Part shown: piece after piece, positions 41,287 to 49,573 of the stretch
How positions within the stretch are numbered: the stretch's first letter is position 1
Layout: each line of letters opens with the position of its first letter
Assembly: GCF_015040615.1 (NCBI RefSeq)
Contig: NZ_CP060402.1
Location: forward strand, 2,666,001 to 2,730,000
Source of the DNA: Microbacterium sp. YJN-G
GTDB lineage: Bacteria > Actinomycetota > Actinomycetes > Actinomycetales > Microbacteriaceae
DNA length: 64,000 nt
Direction: 5' to 3'
Program-made: the position numbers and the translations under genes
Notes under the pieces: model-generated
Seen by the model: the letters and a program-made list of their open reading frames with translations, nothing else
Databases searched by the model: none
Told to the model about the DNA's origin: nothing

Positions 41287-42024
41287 ATGTTGCGTGCATC
41301 GGGAGGAGCCCACGCGCGGATGGAGAAGTACCGCACTGCGCCGCCGCGGTCGAGCGTCGATTTCGTCGCCACCGAGCTCTACATGCACATCCTCGAGGGA
41401 CGCTACGCCCCGGGCACGTTCATCCGTCTCAACGACGTCGCGACCGAGCTGGGCGTGTCGATGATGCCGGTTCGCGAGGCCATTCGCGAACTGGCATCAC
41501 TCGGCATCGTCGAGATGCTGCCCAACCGCGGCGCGCAGGTGCGCGAGCTGAGCATCGAGGACCTCGTCGAGACCTACTGCAGCAGGCTGCACCTGGAGAC
41601 GCTGACGCTCAGGCTGGGTGCGCCGAAGTTCACGCCCGAGCAGGCCGCCGCCGCGCGCGAGGCGAACGCCGAACGCATCGCCGCGGTCGAGAAGGGCGAC
41701 TCGTACGCGATGATCACCGCGCACGAGCGCTTCCACTTCCTGCTCTACGAGGCGTGCGAGAACTCCTGGCTGGTGCGCGCGCTCATCCCGGGCTGGCGCA
41801 ACACCGCGCGCTATCGCGACCTGTCCTTCCTCAGCTCGCAGGTGCGGCGCGAGCACGACGCGCAGCACGCCGAGATGATCGAGGCGATGGCCGCGCACGA
41901 CGGCGAGCGCGCGGTGACCGTGCTCTACCGGCACCTCACCACCGCGGCCGAGGAGGTCGCACAGGAGATCGCCGGCGTCTCGGTGCTCGATCGTCTGCCG
42001 CAGCTCGAGGAGCTGCTCGGCTAG
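41287..42024 (+). CDS. GntR-family (FCD) transcriptional regulator
   Basis: 245 aa; ATG 41287 preferred, ATG 41320 possible. N-terminal winged helix (YMHILEGRYAPGTFIRLNDV, GVSMMPVREAIRELASLGIV, LPNRGAQVREL) followed by an all-helical FCD effector domain (DLVETYCSRLHLETLTLRL, AHERFHFLLYEACENSW, HDAQHAEMIEAM). It probably represses its own unit through the TATGAT-N5-ATCATA operator upstream of the truncated FAH gene and responds to an organic acid. The 3' end overlaps the decayed phnN on the other strand by ~89 nt. Confidence 0.87.
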   Translation: MLRASGGAHARMEKYRTAPPRSSVDFVATELYMHILEGRYAPGTFIRLNDVATELGVSMMPVREAIRELASLGIVEMLPNRGAQVRELSIEDLVETYCSRLHLETLTLRLGAPKFTPEQAAAAREANAERIAAVEKGDSYAMITAHERFHFLLYEACENSWLVRALIPGWRNTARYRDLSFLSSQVRREHDAQHAEMIEAMAAHDGERAVTVLYRHLTTAAEEVAQEIAGVSVLDRLPQLEELLG

Positions 42025-42558
42025 CACCGGCGAGCACGCCGTCGACGAATCGCACGAGCTCGTCGCCGGCATCCGCCAGCTCCCTGCCGTTGACGATCTC
42101 GAGGTCGACCGGGAAGCCGGGGGCAGGGTCGGCACGGTGCAGGCGCGCGAGCGCGGCATCCGACCCCTCCCTGCCCCGGGAGAGGATGCGCTCGCGCCGC
42201 ATCTGCTCGGACACGGTTACCCGCACGACGCGCACGACGGGGAACGCGCCCGCGAGGTCGTCGAGCACGTTGACGACAGCCACCGCTCCCTCCTGCACCG
42301 CGGCGGCGACCTGCACGGGAACGCCGTAGCTGAGCCCGTGCGCCTCCCAGCGCATCGCGAAGGCGCGTGATCGGCGAGCGCCGCGAACTCATCCTCCGAG
42401 ACGGGGCGGTGATCCTCCCCCGCCCCCGCGGGCCGGGTGATCACCCGCTGCGGGAACAGCAGGCGGTCGTCCTCGGCGAAGTGCGCGCGGGCGCACTCGA
42501 TCACGGCATCCTTCCCCGCACCGCTGGGGCCGACGACGGCGACAAGCGCACCGGTCAT
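41936..42558 (-). pseudogene. phnN: phnN-like ribose 1,5-bisphosphate phosphokinase, frameshifted
   Basis: ATG 42558 opens a P-loop kinase ([20 protein letters not shown]) through [20 protein letters not shown]. At ~42364-42372 the frame must shift by one base to continue with [37 protein letters not shown] and ILSRGREGSDAALARL, all normal PhnN sequence. One missing base restores a GAT-CAC-GGC-GCC-TTC reading. PhnN makes PRPP in C-P lyase metabolism. The ATG overlaps the phnM remnant stop (ATGA), the native operon order. A sequencing error cannot be excluded. Confidence 0.75.
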
Positions 42559-42880
42559 GCCACCCGCACACCCTCGCGCCACACGCCGCGCACGACCGGC
42601 ACGGGGGCACCCGACGGGTGGTGAGCGGCGGCATCCATCTGGTGCGCACGCACCCGCACCAGATCGGCGCGCAGGCCCTTCTCGATCACACCGCGGTCGT
42701 CGAGCCCCACGGCGCGGGCGGCGTTGGCGCTGACCAGCGCCGAGCCCTGCGGCAGCGTCACGTCGCCGCGGGCGAAGAGCGCGAACACGGCCTGCGGCGG
42801 GCTGGCGGGCACATAGTCGCTGGAGAGGATGTCGAGCAGCCCGTGCCGCAGCAGCTCGGGTCGCGCGGCGTACCAGGCCA
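42555..42880 (-). pseudogene. phnM: phnM remnant (C-terminal part)
   Basis: Only the C-terminal ~105 residues of the C-P lyase pathway diphosphatase remain: [54 protein letters not shown] and [13 protein letters not shown]. The 5' part with the metal-binding HxH is gone, and the break abuts the RpiR gene on the other strand near 42880. No other phn genes are in the window, so phosphonate use by this locus is lost. Confidence 0.75.
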
Positions 42881-42898
42881 GGAGGGCGAGGAGCCGCG

Positions 42899-43758
42899 AT
42901 GTGGACAGGATCGTCTGACGCACCGCCCACCGCGCGCATCGCCATGCTCGCACCGTCGCTGCAGCCCAGCGAGCGCCGCGTCGCCGAGGCGATAGCCGCC
43001 GACGTCGAGGCGGCGATCGAGCGCACCGCTCAGGAGGTGGCGCGCGTGGTGGGCGTGGGACGGGCCAGTGTGGTCCGCACGGCGCAGTCGCTCGATTACG
43101 AGGGCTACCCGCAGCTGCGTGTCGCCCTCGCCCGCGAGGTGGCGCTGAACTCGTCGACCGCCGACGACGAGGTGGACGGCTCGATGCTCGGGATGCTGCG
43201 CGGCGCGGTCGACCGGTTCGCGGGGCGCCTGAGCCACACGGTGTCGGCGCTGACCGAAGAGAACCTGCAGGACTTCGTGCGGGTGCTCGACGAGTCGGAG
43301 CGAGTGCTCGTCGCCGCGAACGGGCTGTCCGCGCCGCTCGGGCTCGACCTGGCGATGCGCCTGTGTCTGTGGGCCGCCCGGTGGAGCACCTGCCCGACAC
43401 GCTCGCGCAGCAGATCGCCGCCGGCAGGCTCGGCGCCGGTTCGGCCTGCCTGGTCGTCTCGGGCTCGGGAGCGAGCCGGGCGTCGATCGAGGTGATCACT
43501 GCGGCGCGCGACAGCGGAGCGACCGTGCTGCTGATCACGTCCTTCCCGCACTCCCCCGCCGCGCGCCTGGCCGACATCTCGCTCGTGGTGGCGCCGATCA
43601 GCGATTCGTTCAGCGACGAGCTCGTGCACACCTCGCGCGCCGCGCTGATGCTCGTCGTCGAGACGGTGGTCTCGCTGCTCGCGGCACGGCGAGGGGCGAG
43701 CGCCCGCGAGGCGCAGGCGGCGTCGCTCTCGGCGATCAGCCGGTCGCTCTCGGAGTGA
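42899..43758 (+). pseudogene. RpiR/MurR-family regulator, frameshifted
   Basis: ATG 42899 with GAGGAG upstream starts an RpiR HTH ([40 protein letters not shown]) and runs to LDLAMRLC. Then the frame breaks near 43363-43370 and SIS-domain sequence continues one frame over: SVGRPVEHLPDTLAQQIAAG, LVVSGSGASRASIE, ATVLLITSFPHSPAARLADI. One base deletion in CTG-TGT would restore MRLVSVGRP. Without the shift the protein would be ~285 aa. Sugar-phosphate-sensing regulator in origin. Confidence 0.78.
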
Positions 43759-43856
43759 GGGGGCGACCGGGCCGGGCCCGGCTTCCCCGGATCCCGCTTC
43801 GTGGCGCCCGGCTTCGCCAGGCCGAAGGTCCCACTCGCGGCGGTGTCGTGCGCGTT

Positions 43857-43881
43857 GACTGGTCATTGCAGGCGACCAGTC
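43857..43881. promoter_or_regulatory. Inverted repeat upstream of the SHOCT gene
   Basis: GACTGGTC (43857-43864) and GACCAGTC (43874-43881), 9-nt spacer; extending it outwards keeps 10 of 11 positions paired. Ends 20 bp before the start codon. Confidence 0.45.
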
Positions 43882-43901
43882 GACGAAAGGCGGTGCCGCA
43901 C

Positions 43902-44189
43902 ATGATGTGGGATTACGGATATTCGCGGTGGATGTGGATTCCGGGGCTGCTGCTGACGATTCTCATCATCGCCGGGATCGTGCTGCTCATCATCCTGCTG
44001 GTGCGCTCGACCGGGTCGTCCGGCCGGGTCGGCGGGGGCGGCGGTGCGGGCTTCGGGGGTGCCGTGGGAGGGGGTACTGACGAGGCACGACGCATCCTCG
44101 AGACGCGGCTCGCGCGGGGCGAGATCACGCCGCAGGAGTTCCGCGACCTGCTCGCCGCCCTGCTGGAAGGGCGCGGCGGAGCCGGATGA
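43902..44189 (+). CDS. Short SHOCT-domain membrane protein
   Basis: 95 aa, ATG-ATG start. One membrane helix (WIPGLLLTILIIAGIVLLII), a Gly-rich linker (GGGGGAGFGGAVGGG) and a C-terminal SHOCT motif (DEARRILETRLARGEITPQE-FRDLLAAL). This is a very common actinobacterial arrangement with a proposed role in membrane anchoring or oligomerisation; function unknown. A hairpin terminator follows 10 nt after the stop. Confidence 0.88.
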   Translation: MMWDYGYSRWMWIPGLLLTILIIAGIVLLIILLVRSTGSSGRVGGGGGAGFGGAVGGGTDEARRILETRLARGEITPQEFRDLLAALLEGRGGAG

Positions 44190-44199
44190 TCCGCGCCTG

Positions 44200-44225
44200 T
44201 CCTCCGCCGCGTCCGCGGCGGAGGA
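44200..44225 (+). terminator. Terminator after the SHOCT gene
   Basis: Perfect 12-bp stem TCCTCCGCCGCG / CGCGGCGGAGGA with a 2-nt centre (so about 10 bp can pair with a 6-nt loop). Confidence 0.7.
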
Positions 44226-44333
44226 TCCGCCGTGCGTGACCCGGTCGTCCCTCAGCACTCTGGTCGGGTTCTCATGCGGCGACGCTAGAGTCTGTGGGTG
44301 ATCGCGCCTGTGTCCGCGCGGCGAGGAGGACCC

Positions 44334-44804
44334 ATGGAGAGTGCCGGAGCCGGGCATCCGGCAGCGCTGCTCGACGGCCGGTATGCGCTGGGCGAGTGCA
44401 TCGGCGAGGGCGGCATGGCACGCGTCTATCGCGCGGAGGATGCGTTCCTCGGCAGGACCGTGGCCATCAAGCTCATCCGCCCCGGCATCGACGGAGCCTC
44501 GTCCGAGCGCGCCCACAGCGAGATGAGGGTGCTCGCCTCGCTCAACCATCCGTCGCTGGTCACCCTCTTCGACGCGCACCTCGTTCCCGGCCAGCCCGAG
44601 TACCTCGTGATGGAGCTCGTCGAGGGCCCCTCGCTGGCGGACCGGCTGGCTTCGGGTGGGGCTCTCACCTCCGAAGAGGCGGCGCAGCTCGGGGCCGAGC
44701 TCGCCGAGGCGCTGCACGTCGTGCACACCGCCGGGGTCGTGCACCGCGACATCAAGCCGTCCAACGTGCTGCTGAGCCCGGCGGAAGGCCGCGCGCCCCG
44801 ATGA
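44334..44804 (+). pseudogene. Ser/Thr protein kinase, truncated after the catalytic loop
   Basis: 156 aa from ATG 44334 (SD GAGGAGG). The N-lobe is complete: IGEGGMARVYRAED (Gly-rich loop), TVAIKLIRPG (Lys), the aC Glu region and VMELVEGPSLADRL. The C-lobe ends just after the catalytic loop VVHRDIKPSNVLLSPAEG; DFG, activation segment, membrane helix and PASTA/other domains are missing. The breakpoint at ~44790 meets the equally broken end of a DUF998 gene on the other strand. It cannot be an active kinase. Confidence 0.82.
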
Positions 44805-45036
44805 TGGCGAGCGCTCCCGCCACGATGAAGTTTGCGATCTGCAGCCAGCCGAGGTCGCCGAGCGACAGCATGCTGAGGGGATGACGGCTGAGGTCGAAGC
44901 CGGGGCGCGTGAACGCCTGGATGAGCGAGACGGCGGCCCAGAGCGGACCCGTGACGGCGAGCGCGCCCAGCAGGGCACGGGACTTCGCAGCGGTGCGGAT
45001 GCCGGGCTTCGCCTCGGCGGCGGGCAGTGCGGACAT
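44752..45036 (-). pseudogene. DUF998-family membrane protein, 3'-truncated
   Basis: 94 aa open frame, of which ~80 are genuine DUF998 sequence: two membrane helices and the family signature FTRPGFDLSRHPLSMLSLGD followed by WLQIANFIVAGALAIIG. DUF998 proteins are normally ~200 aa with six to seven helices, so more than half is lost. The last ~14 codons are read from the antisense of the truncated kinase. Start ATG 45036. Confidence 0.8.
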
Positions 45037-45257
45037 GATGAGGACCCTTCGTCGGTTTCCGATCGCCCGCGCTCGAGGCGCGGGCGGAGGCGAGCGGCGG
45101 GTGTGCCGCTCACCGACGGATGCTGGTCGCGATCCGTCGCGGTAACGCTCTCGCGCGACGCGAGGGTGCTCCAGAGTTTCGACGGAGATCGAAAGATGTC
45201 ACTTCGATCATCGCCCGTGCCGCCATCAACGTCGGACGCCTGCCGTAGCGTGCCCGC

Positions 45258-45572
45258 ATGACGAACACAGAAATCCTTGTCGAAGGCGAGCCCGTCCATC
45301 TGCTGCTCGACGCTTTGCAGGCGTTGCGAGAAACTGAGAGCGACGTGGAGGGCATGGTTCAGTTCGAGGGACAGCTGTCCGGCGATTCCGGCGCCGCTCT
45401 CGCCCACGCGCTCGGCCGGATCAAGGCCGAGCTTCAGGCTGCCGACATGCGAAGTTTCCTGCCTGGTGGATCCCGGACGACGCGAACAGATGGGCAGCGC
45501 GGCGCCGACGCTCTGATCCTGCTGATCGAACGGCTCGGGAACGCACTGGACCCTCGACCTTCCCACGCCTGA
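45258..45572 (+). CDS. Small hypothetical protein
   Basis: 104 aa. Soluble and helical: LLLDALQALRETESDVEGMV, AALAHALGRIKAELQAADMR, and a C-terminal helix ADALILLIERLGNAL. TAGCGT (45246-45251) ends 6 nt before the ATG, suggesting a leaderless transcript, which supports the gene. No family recognised. Tail-to-tail with the epimerase-like gene. Confidence 0.6.
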   Translation: MTNTEILVEGEPVHLLLDALQALRETESDVEGMVQFEGQLSGDSGAALAHALGRIKAELQAADMRSFLPGGSRTTRTDGQRGADALILLIERLGNALDPRPSHA

Positions 45573-45603
45573 AGAAGGGACGGCTGGCTCGCGTCGCTCT
45601 GTG

Positions 45604-46452
45604 TCAGGTCCGGGCGGCGAGCACCTCCTCGTACCCCTCGCGGAACGTCGGGTATCTCAACGAGCCGGCGAACTCGAGCAGCAGACGTCCCTCGAGCACG
45701 GTGCCACCGCCCGATTCCGGCACTGCACGAGGAGGCGGGTCAACGCCGAGGCGGTCAGCGATGAACGTCACGACCTCGCCCAGGCGGGCGGGCCGCTGAT
45801 CGACCGCGTGCAGCAGCGCGGGCGCCGACCCGGCGCGCAGCACGGCGTGCAGTGCGCCGATGAGGTCGGTTTCGTGGATGCGGTTCGTGCGCCGCGAGTG
45901 GTCGACCGGGGTGTGCTCGCGCACGCGGCGGATGAGCGAGCCGCGGCCCGGGCCGTAGATACCGGCGGGCCGGACGATGCTGGCGCCGAACAGTCCGACC
46001 GCGAGCTCCTCACCCGCCAGGAGCGCACACGCGCGCGGGCTCACGGGGGCCGGGGCGTCCGTCTCGCTGAGCGCGGCGTCGCCGGCGCGTCCCTCGAACA
46101 CGCGTGTCGACGAGACGAACACGACCCGTTCGGGGCGTGCGGGCAGCGCGGCGGCGAGATGGGTCAGCGCGGCGGTGTAGATGTCGCGGCCGTCGCGCGA
46201 TTCGGCATCCGGCGGCAGCGTGATCACGACCGAGTCGCAGGCGGGCAGCTCGCGGGTGCCGGCGACGCGCAGGTCGTCGGTGATCGCCGTGAATCCGGCG
46301 GGAAGCGCTGCGGCGCTTCGGCGGATCGCGATGACCTCGCTGCCGTCGGCGAGCAGCCGCTGCCCCAGGCCCATCCCGAGTCTTCCGCAGCCGACGAGCA
46401 GGGTGCGCCCGGGCACCCGTCGATCGCGGCTCCGGTCGTGCGGTGTGCTCAC
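45604..46452 (-). CDS. NAD(P)-binding epimerase/dehydratase-like protein (YeeZ type)
   Basis: 282 aa. Rossmann start TLLVGCGRLGMGLGQRLLAD (GxGxxG), VVFVSSTRVFEG with the SS(T/S)RVF motif, and ASIVRPAGIYGPGRGSLIRR. The usual YxxxK pair of extended SDRs is replaced (PRACALLAGEEL), so it may be a non-catalytic or altered member, as in YeeZ-like proteins. No signal peptide. Convergent with the small gene at 45258; single gene. Confidence 0.8.
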   Translation of the reverse strand: MSTPHDRSRDRRVPGRTLLVGCGRLGMGLGQRLLADGSEVIAIRRSAAALPAGFTAITDDLRVAGTRELPACDSVVITLPPDAESRDGRDIYTAALTHLAAALPARPERVVFVSSTRVFEGRAGDAALSETDAPAPVSPRACALLAGEELAVGLFGASIVRPAGIYGPGRGSLIRRVREHTPVDHSRRTNRIHETDLIGALHAVLRAGSAPALLHAVDQRPARLGEVVTFIADRLGVDPPPRAVPESGGGTVLEGRLLLEFAGSLRYPTFREGYEEVLAART

Positions 46453-46720
46453 GTGTGCTCCTTAACCTGCGGTTCTCGAATCCTCTCATTCACGCGAGTT
46501 CACTTCTCGCGGCAGGCGCCCGCGTCGTCATTCGATCGATGGCCGTGCGTCGTCATCGGTCCGCTCCGATAGGCCTGTCGCCGGGGCATCGGCGCGGATA
46601 TGCTCGCGGCATCGGTAGCGCATCCCGTCGAACCGGTCGCGCATCGCGCCCTTTCCAGGCGGCCGATCCGTCGATCGATCCGGTCGACGGCGAACTCCTC
46701 ACAATGAAGTGGAGACAAAG

Positions 46721-48160
46721 ATGAACTGTCGCAGGACGATCGGTGCTCTCTCGGCGGGCGCGCTCGCCGTAGGGCTCATGGGGCTCGCCGCGCCGCCGGC
46801 GCTGGCATCCGGGCCGGAGACGACGTATCTCGTACTCGCGCCGCAGGGCGCCAGCACCCAGGCCGCCGCTCAGCGCGTCGCCTCCGCGGGTGGCGACGTG
46901 GTCGCCGCCTATGACCAGATCGGCGTGCTCGTCGCAGCGTCCGACAGGGCCGACTTCGAGTCACGTGTCGTCGGCGCCGGCGTGCAGTCCGTGGCCGCGA
47001 CCACGGGACTCGGCACCACGCTCATCGATGACGCGGTGATCGAGACGGTCGACTCCGCCACGATCGATGCCACCGGGGACCCGGCCGGCGAGCCGCTCTG
47101 GAGCTACCAGTGGGACATGGAGCAGATCGACGTTCCCGCAGCCCACGCCGTGACGACGGGTGATTCCTCGGTCGTCGTCGGCGTGCTCGACTCGGGCATC
47201 GACGCGACCCACCCCGACCTCGCGACGCAGGTCGCGAAGGATCAGAGCGCTTCGTGCCTCGGCGGTGTCGCCGACACGAGCGAGGCCGCGTGGAGCCCGA
47301 CGACGTCGTCGCACGGCACCCACGTCGCCGGCACGATCGCCGCGGCGATCAACGGCGTCGGCATCGCCGGTGTCGCGCCCGGCGCCAAGGTCGCGTCGGT
47401 GAAGGTCGTGAACGATGACGGCTTCATCTACCCCGAAGCCGCGATCTGCGGGTACCTCTGGGCCGCCGACCACGGGATGCCGATCACGAACAACAGTTAC
47501 TTCATCGACCCGTGGGAGTTCAACTGCGTGAACGACCCGCGGCAGCGGCCGGTCTGGCTGGCCGTGCAGCGCGCGCTGCAGTATTCGTCCGCCAAGGGCA
47601 CTCTGACGATCGCGTCGGCGGGCAACAGCAACGTCGACCTGCAGCACAAGTTCGTCGACTCGGGAAGCCCCAACGACGGCAGCTCCCCCGTCGAGGACCG
47701 CACGATCAACGGCGCCTGCCGTGATCTGCCGGCCGAGGCTCCCGGCGTCGTGACCGTCTCGGCGGTCGGTCCGACCGCGCAGAAGAGCTACTACTCCTCC
47801 TACGGTCAGGGCGTGGTGGACGTGACGGCTCCCGGCGGCGACACCCGTTTCCGCACCGGCGGCGCCACCTCGACCCTCACGGATGCCGTCCTCTCGACGG
47901 TGCCCGGCGGCTGGGGCTGGGCGCAGGGCACCTCGATGGCGGGCCCGCACGCGGCCGGCGTCGCCGCGCTCGCCCTGTCGGCGCACCCGGACATGAACCC
48001 GGGTCAGCTCGCCTCGTTCCTCGAGCGCACGGCGACGTCGATCCCCTGCCCCGACGGCGTCTACGAGCCGCGCCCCGGATGGCCGGCAACGTGCACCGGC
48101 GGTGAGCGCAACGGGTTCTACGGCGCGGGGAACGTCAACGCGTTCAACGTCGTGAAGTGA
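46721..48160 (+). CDS. Secreted subtilisin-family (S8) serine protease
   Basis: 479 aa from ATG 46721 with GTGGAG 6 nt upstream. Signal peptide (MNCRRTIGALSAGALAVGLM... cleaved near ALA-SGPE), then an I9-like propeptide (VLAPQGASTQAAAQRVASAG) and a catalytic domain with Asp in VVGVLDSGIDATHPD, His in SHGTHVAGTIAA, Asn in TIASAGNSN and Ser in GTSMAGPHAAGVAAL. Exported and auto-activated peptidase; no C-terminal anchor, so released. The 268 bp upstream hold no gene that I can support. A strong terminator follows. Confidence 0.93.
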   Translation: MNCRRTIGALSAGALAVGLMGLAAPPALASGPETTYLVLAPQGASTQAAAQRVASAGGDVVAAYDQIGVLVAASDRADFESRVVGAGVQSVAATTGLGTTLIDDAVIETVDSATIDATGDPAGEPLWSYQWDMEQIDVPAAHAVTTGDSSVVVGVLDSGIDATHPDLATQVAKDQSASCLGGVADTSEAAWSPTTSSHGTHVAGTIAAAINGVGIAGVAPGAKVASVKVVNDDGFIYPEAAICGYLWAADHGMPITNNSYFIDPWEFNCVNDPRQRPVWLAVQRALQYSSAKGTLTIASAGNSNVDLQHKFVDSGSPNDGSSPVEDRTINGACRDLPAEAPGVVTVSAVGPTAQKSYYSSYGQGVVDVTAPGGDTRFRTGGATSTLTDAVLSTVPGGWGWAQGTSMAGPHAAGVAALALSAHPDMNPGQLASFLERTATSIPCPDGVYEPRPGWPATCTGGERNGFYGAGNVNAFNVVK

Positions 48161-48173
48161 CGGACTGACGCAG

Positions 48174-48204
48174 ACGGGGGCCGGGCTGCGCGCCCGGCCC
48201 CCGT
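48174..48204 (+). terminator. Rho-independent-type terminator after the S8 protease gene
   Basis: GGGGGCCGGGC (48176-48186) pairs perfectly with GCCCGGCCCCC (48192-48202), extended by AC/GT, loop 5 nt, followed by TTTCGTT. Confidence 0.88.
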
Positions 48205-48310
48205 TTCGTTCGCCGTCGGGCCGGTAGCCGCTCAGGACTCGGTTCCGCGGGATCGACCCCTGAGCGCCTCCCCGCATTGCCGACACGAAACAGCGAAGAT
48301 GCGACGCGAA

Positions 48311-48354
48311 ATTCCCACTTAGATTCTCTAAATGGGAATCAGGATGGGTAAACT
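48311..48354 (+). promoter_or_regulatory. Operator and -10 region of the fic gene
   Basis: ATTCCCACTTAGA (48311-48323) and TCTAAATGGGAAT (48327-48339) form an inverted repeat matching at 12 of 13 positions with a 3-nt loop. TAAACT (48349-48354) lies just behind it and ends 7 nt before the ATG at 48362, so a bound protein would cover the -35 area. Confidence 0.6.
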
Positions 48355-48361
48355 TGCGGTT

Positions 48362-49573
48362 ATGATCAATGGTCCCGCCTCCTGGCCGCCCCACGACGTC
48401 GAGACCCTGCCATGGCGACAGCAGGTCCGCGGCGGCATCCGTGAGGACCGGATGATGCGCTCCGTCGACGCAACCATCCCACCGTTCATCCGCGAGCTCG
48501 ACTACGTGCCGCCGCTTCCGGTGATGCTCGACACGGAGAAGGCGCTGCTCGCAGTCGCTCAGGCCGACACGGATGCCGAGGGTCGCTCTGCCGCCCTGAG
48601 CCGCTTCATGGTCCGCTCCGAGTCCACCGCGTCGTCCAAGATCGAGCGGATCAACGCGTCCGCCCGCGACTATGCCAGGGCCCTCGCAGGCAACAAGAGC
48701 AACCTGTCGGCCACCAGCATGGTCGCCGCCTCCGCAGCCCTCCACGAGCTGGTCACCACCGTCGGCGAGACCGGACACTTCGACCTCGACTCGCTCCTGA
48801 ACGCGCACCGTGCGCTCATGGCCAATGACCCGATGGAAGCCGACTACGCCGGGCGGCTGCGCGACATGCAGAACTGGATCCGCGGCAGCGACCACTCCCC
48901 GCGCGGCGCCCTCCACGTCCCCCCTGCGCCCGAGCGAGTCGAAGAGCTCATGGACGATCTGATCGCCTATCTGAACCGGGACGACGTTCCCGTGATGACG
49001 CAGGCTGCGATCGGTCACGCCCAGTTCGAGTCCATCCATGCCTTCACCGACGGCAACGGCCGCATCGGCCGCGCCCTCGTCGCCGCCGTACTGCGTCGCC
49101 GGGGGGTTACACGCAACGCCGTCATTCCCCTCGCCAGCGGGCTGCTCGCCGAGCGCGACGCCTACTTCGCCGCGCTCGGCGTCTACCGCCAGGGCGACCC
49201 GGCCCCGCTCATCCGCCTGTTCGCCCGGTCCGCCCGCGCGGCCGCCGAATGCTCCCGTGACATCATCGCCCGCTTGAAGGCGATGCCCGAGGAGTGGGCA
49301 GTCGAGCTGAAGCCGCGCGCAGGATCCGCTGCGGCCGCCCTCATCCATGCGTTCTACGACCACCCCGTCATGCGAGCCGATGACATCGAAGCTGTCGCCG
49401 GTTCCACCACGGCCGGATACCGTGCGATCGACCAGCTCGTCAACGCCGGCTTCATCGAGGAGATCACCGGCCGCAAGAAGGATCGTGTCTGGGCGGCGTC
49501 CGAGGTGATGGCCGAGCTCGACGACCTCGACCGCCGGATCCAGGCAGCCATGAATGAGGTGAACCACAGCTGA
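48362..49573 (+). CDS. Fic-family protein
   Basis: 403 aa from the ATG at 48362; an ATG at 48332 lies within the operator. Domains: N-terminal Fic_N-like region with RSESTASSKIERINAS (the class II inhibitory helix position, where SxxxE is followed by Arg instead of Gly/Asn), the Fic core HAFTDGNGRIGRALVAA (active-site His, GNGR phosphate loop), and a C-terminal winged helix (DDIEAVAGSTTAGYRAIDQL, VNAGFIEEITGR). It probably AMPylates a cytosolic target and regulates itself. AT-richer flanks suggest recent acquisition. Confidence 0.9.
   Translation: MINGPASWPPHDVETLPWRQQVRGGIREDRMMRSVDATIPPFIRELDYVPPLPVMLDTEKALLAVAQADTDAEGRSAALSRFMVRSESTASSKIERINASARDYARALAGNKSNLSATSMVAASAALHELVTTVGETGHFDLDSLLNAHRALMANDPMEADYAGRLRDMQNWIRGSDHSPRGALHVPPAPERVEELMDDLIAYLNRDDVPVMTQAAIGHAQFESIHAFTDGNGRIGRALVAAVLRRRGVTRNAVIPLASGLLAERDAYFAALGVYRQGDPAPLIRLFARSARAAAECSRDIIARLKAMPEEWAVELKPRAGSAAAALIHAFYDHPVMRADDIEAVAGSTTAGYRAIDQLVNAGFIEEITGRKKDRVWAASEVMAELDDLDRRIQAAMNEVNHS

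Noticed and set aside
44298..44333. Kinase start at GTG 44298
   Set aside because: TAGAGT ends 6 nt before it, so transcription may start there, but ATG 44334 has a strong GAGGAGG and the kinase fold begins after it.
46961..49567. An 868-codon minus-strand frame opposite the S8 protease and fic genes
   Set aside because: It mirrors two clear plus-strand genes and has no family resemblance; high-GC antisense artefact.
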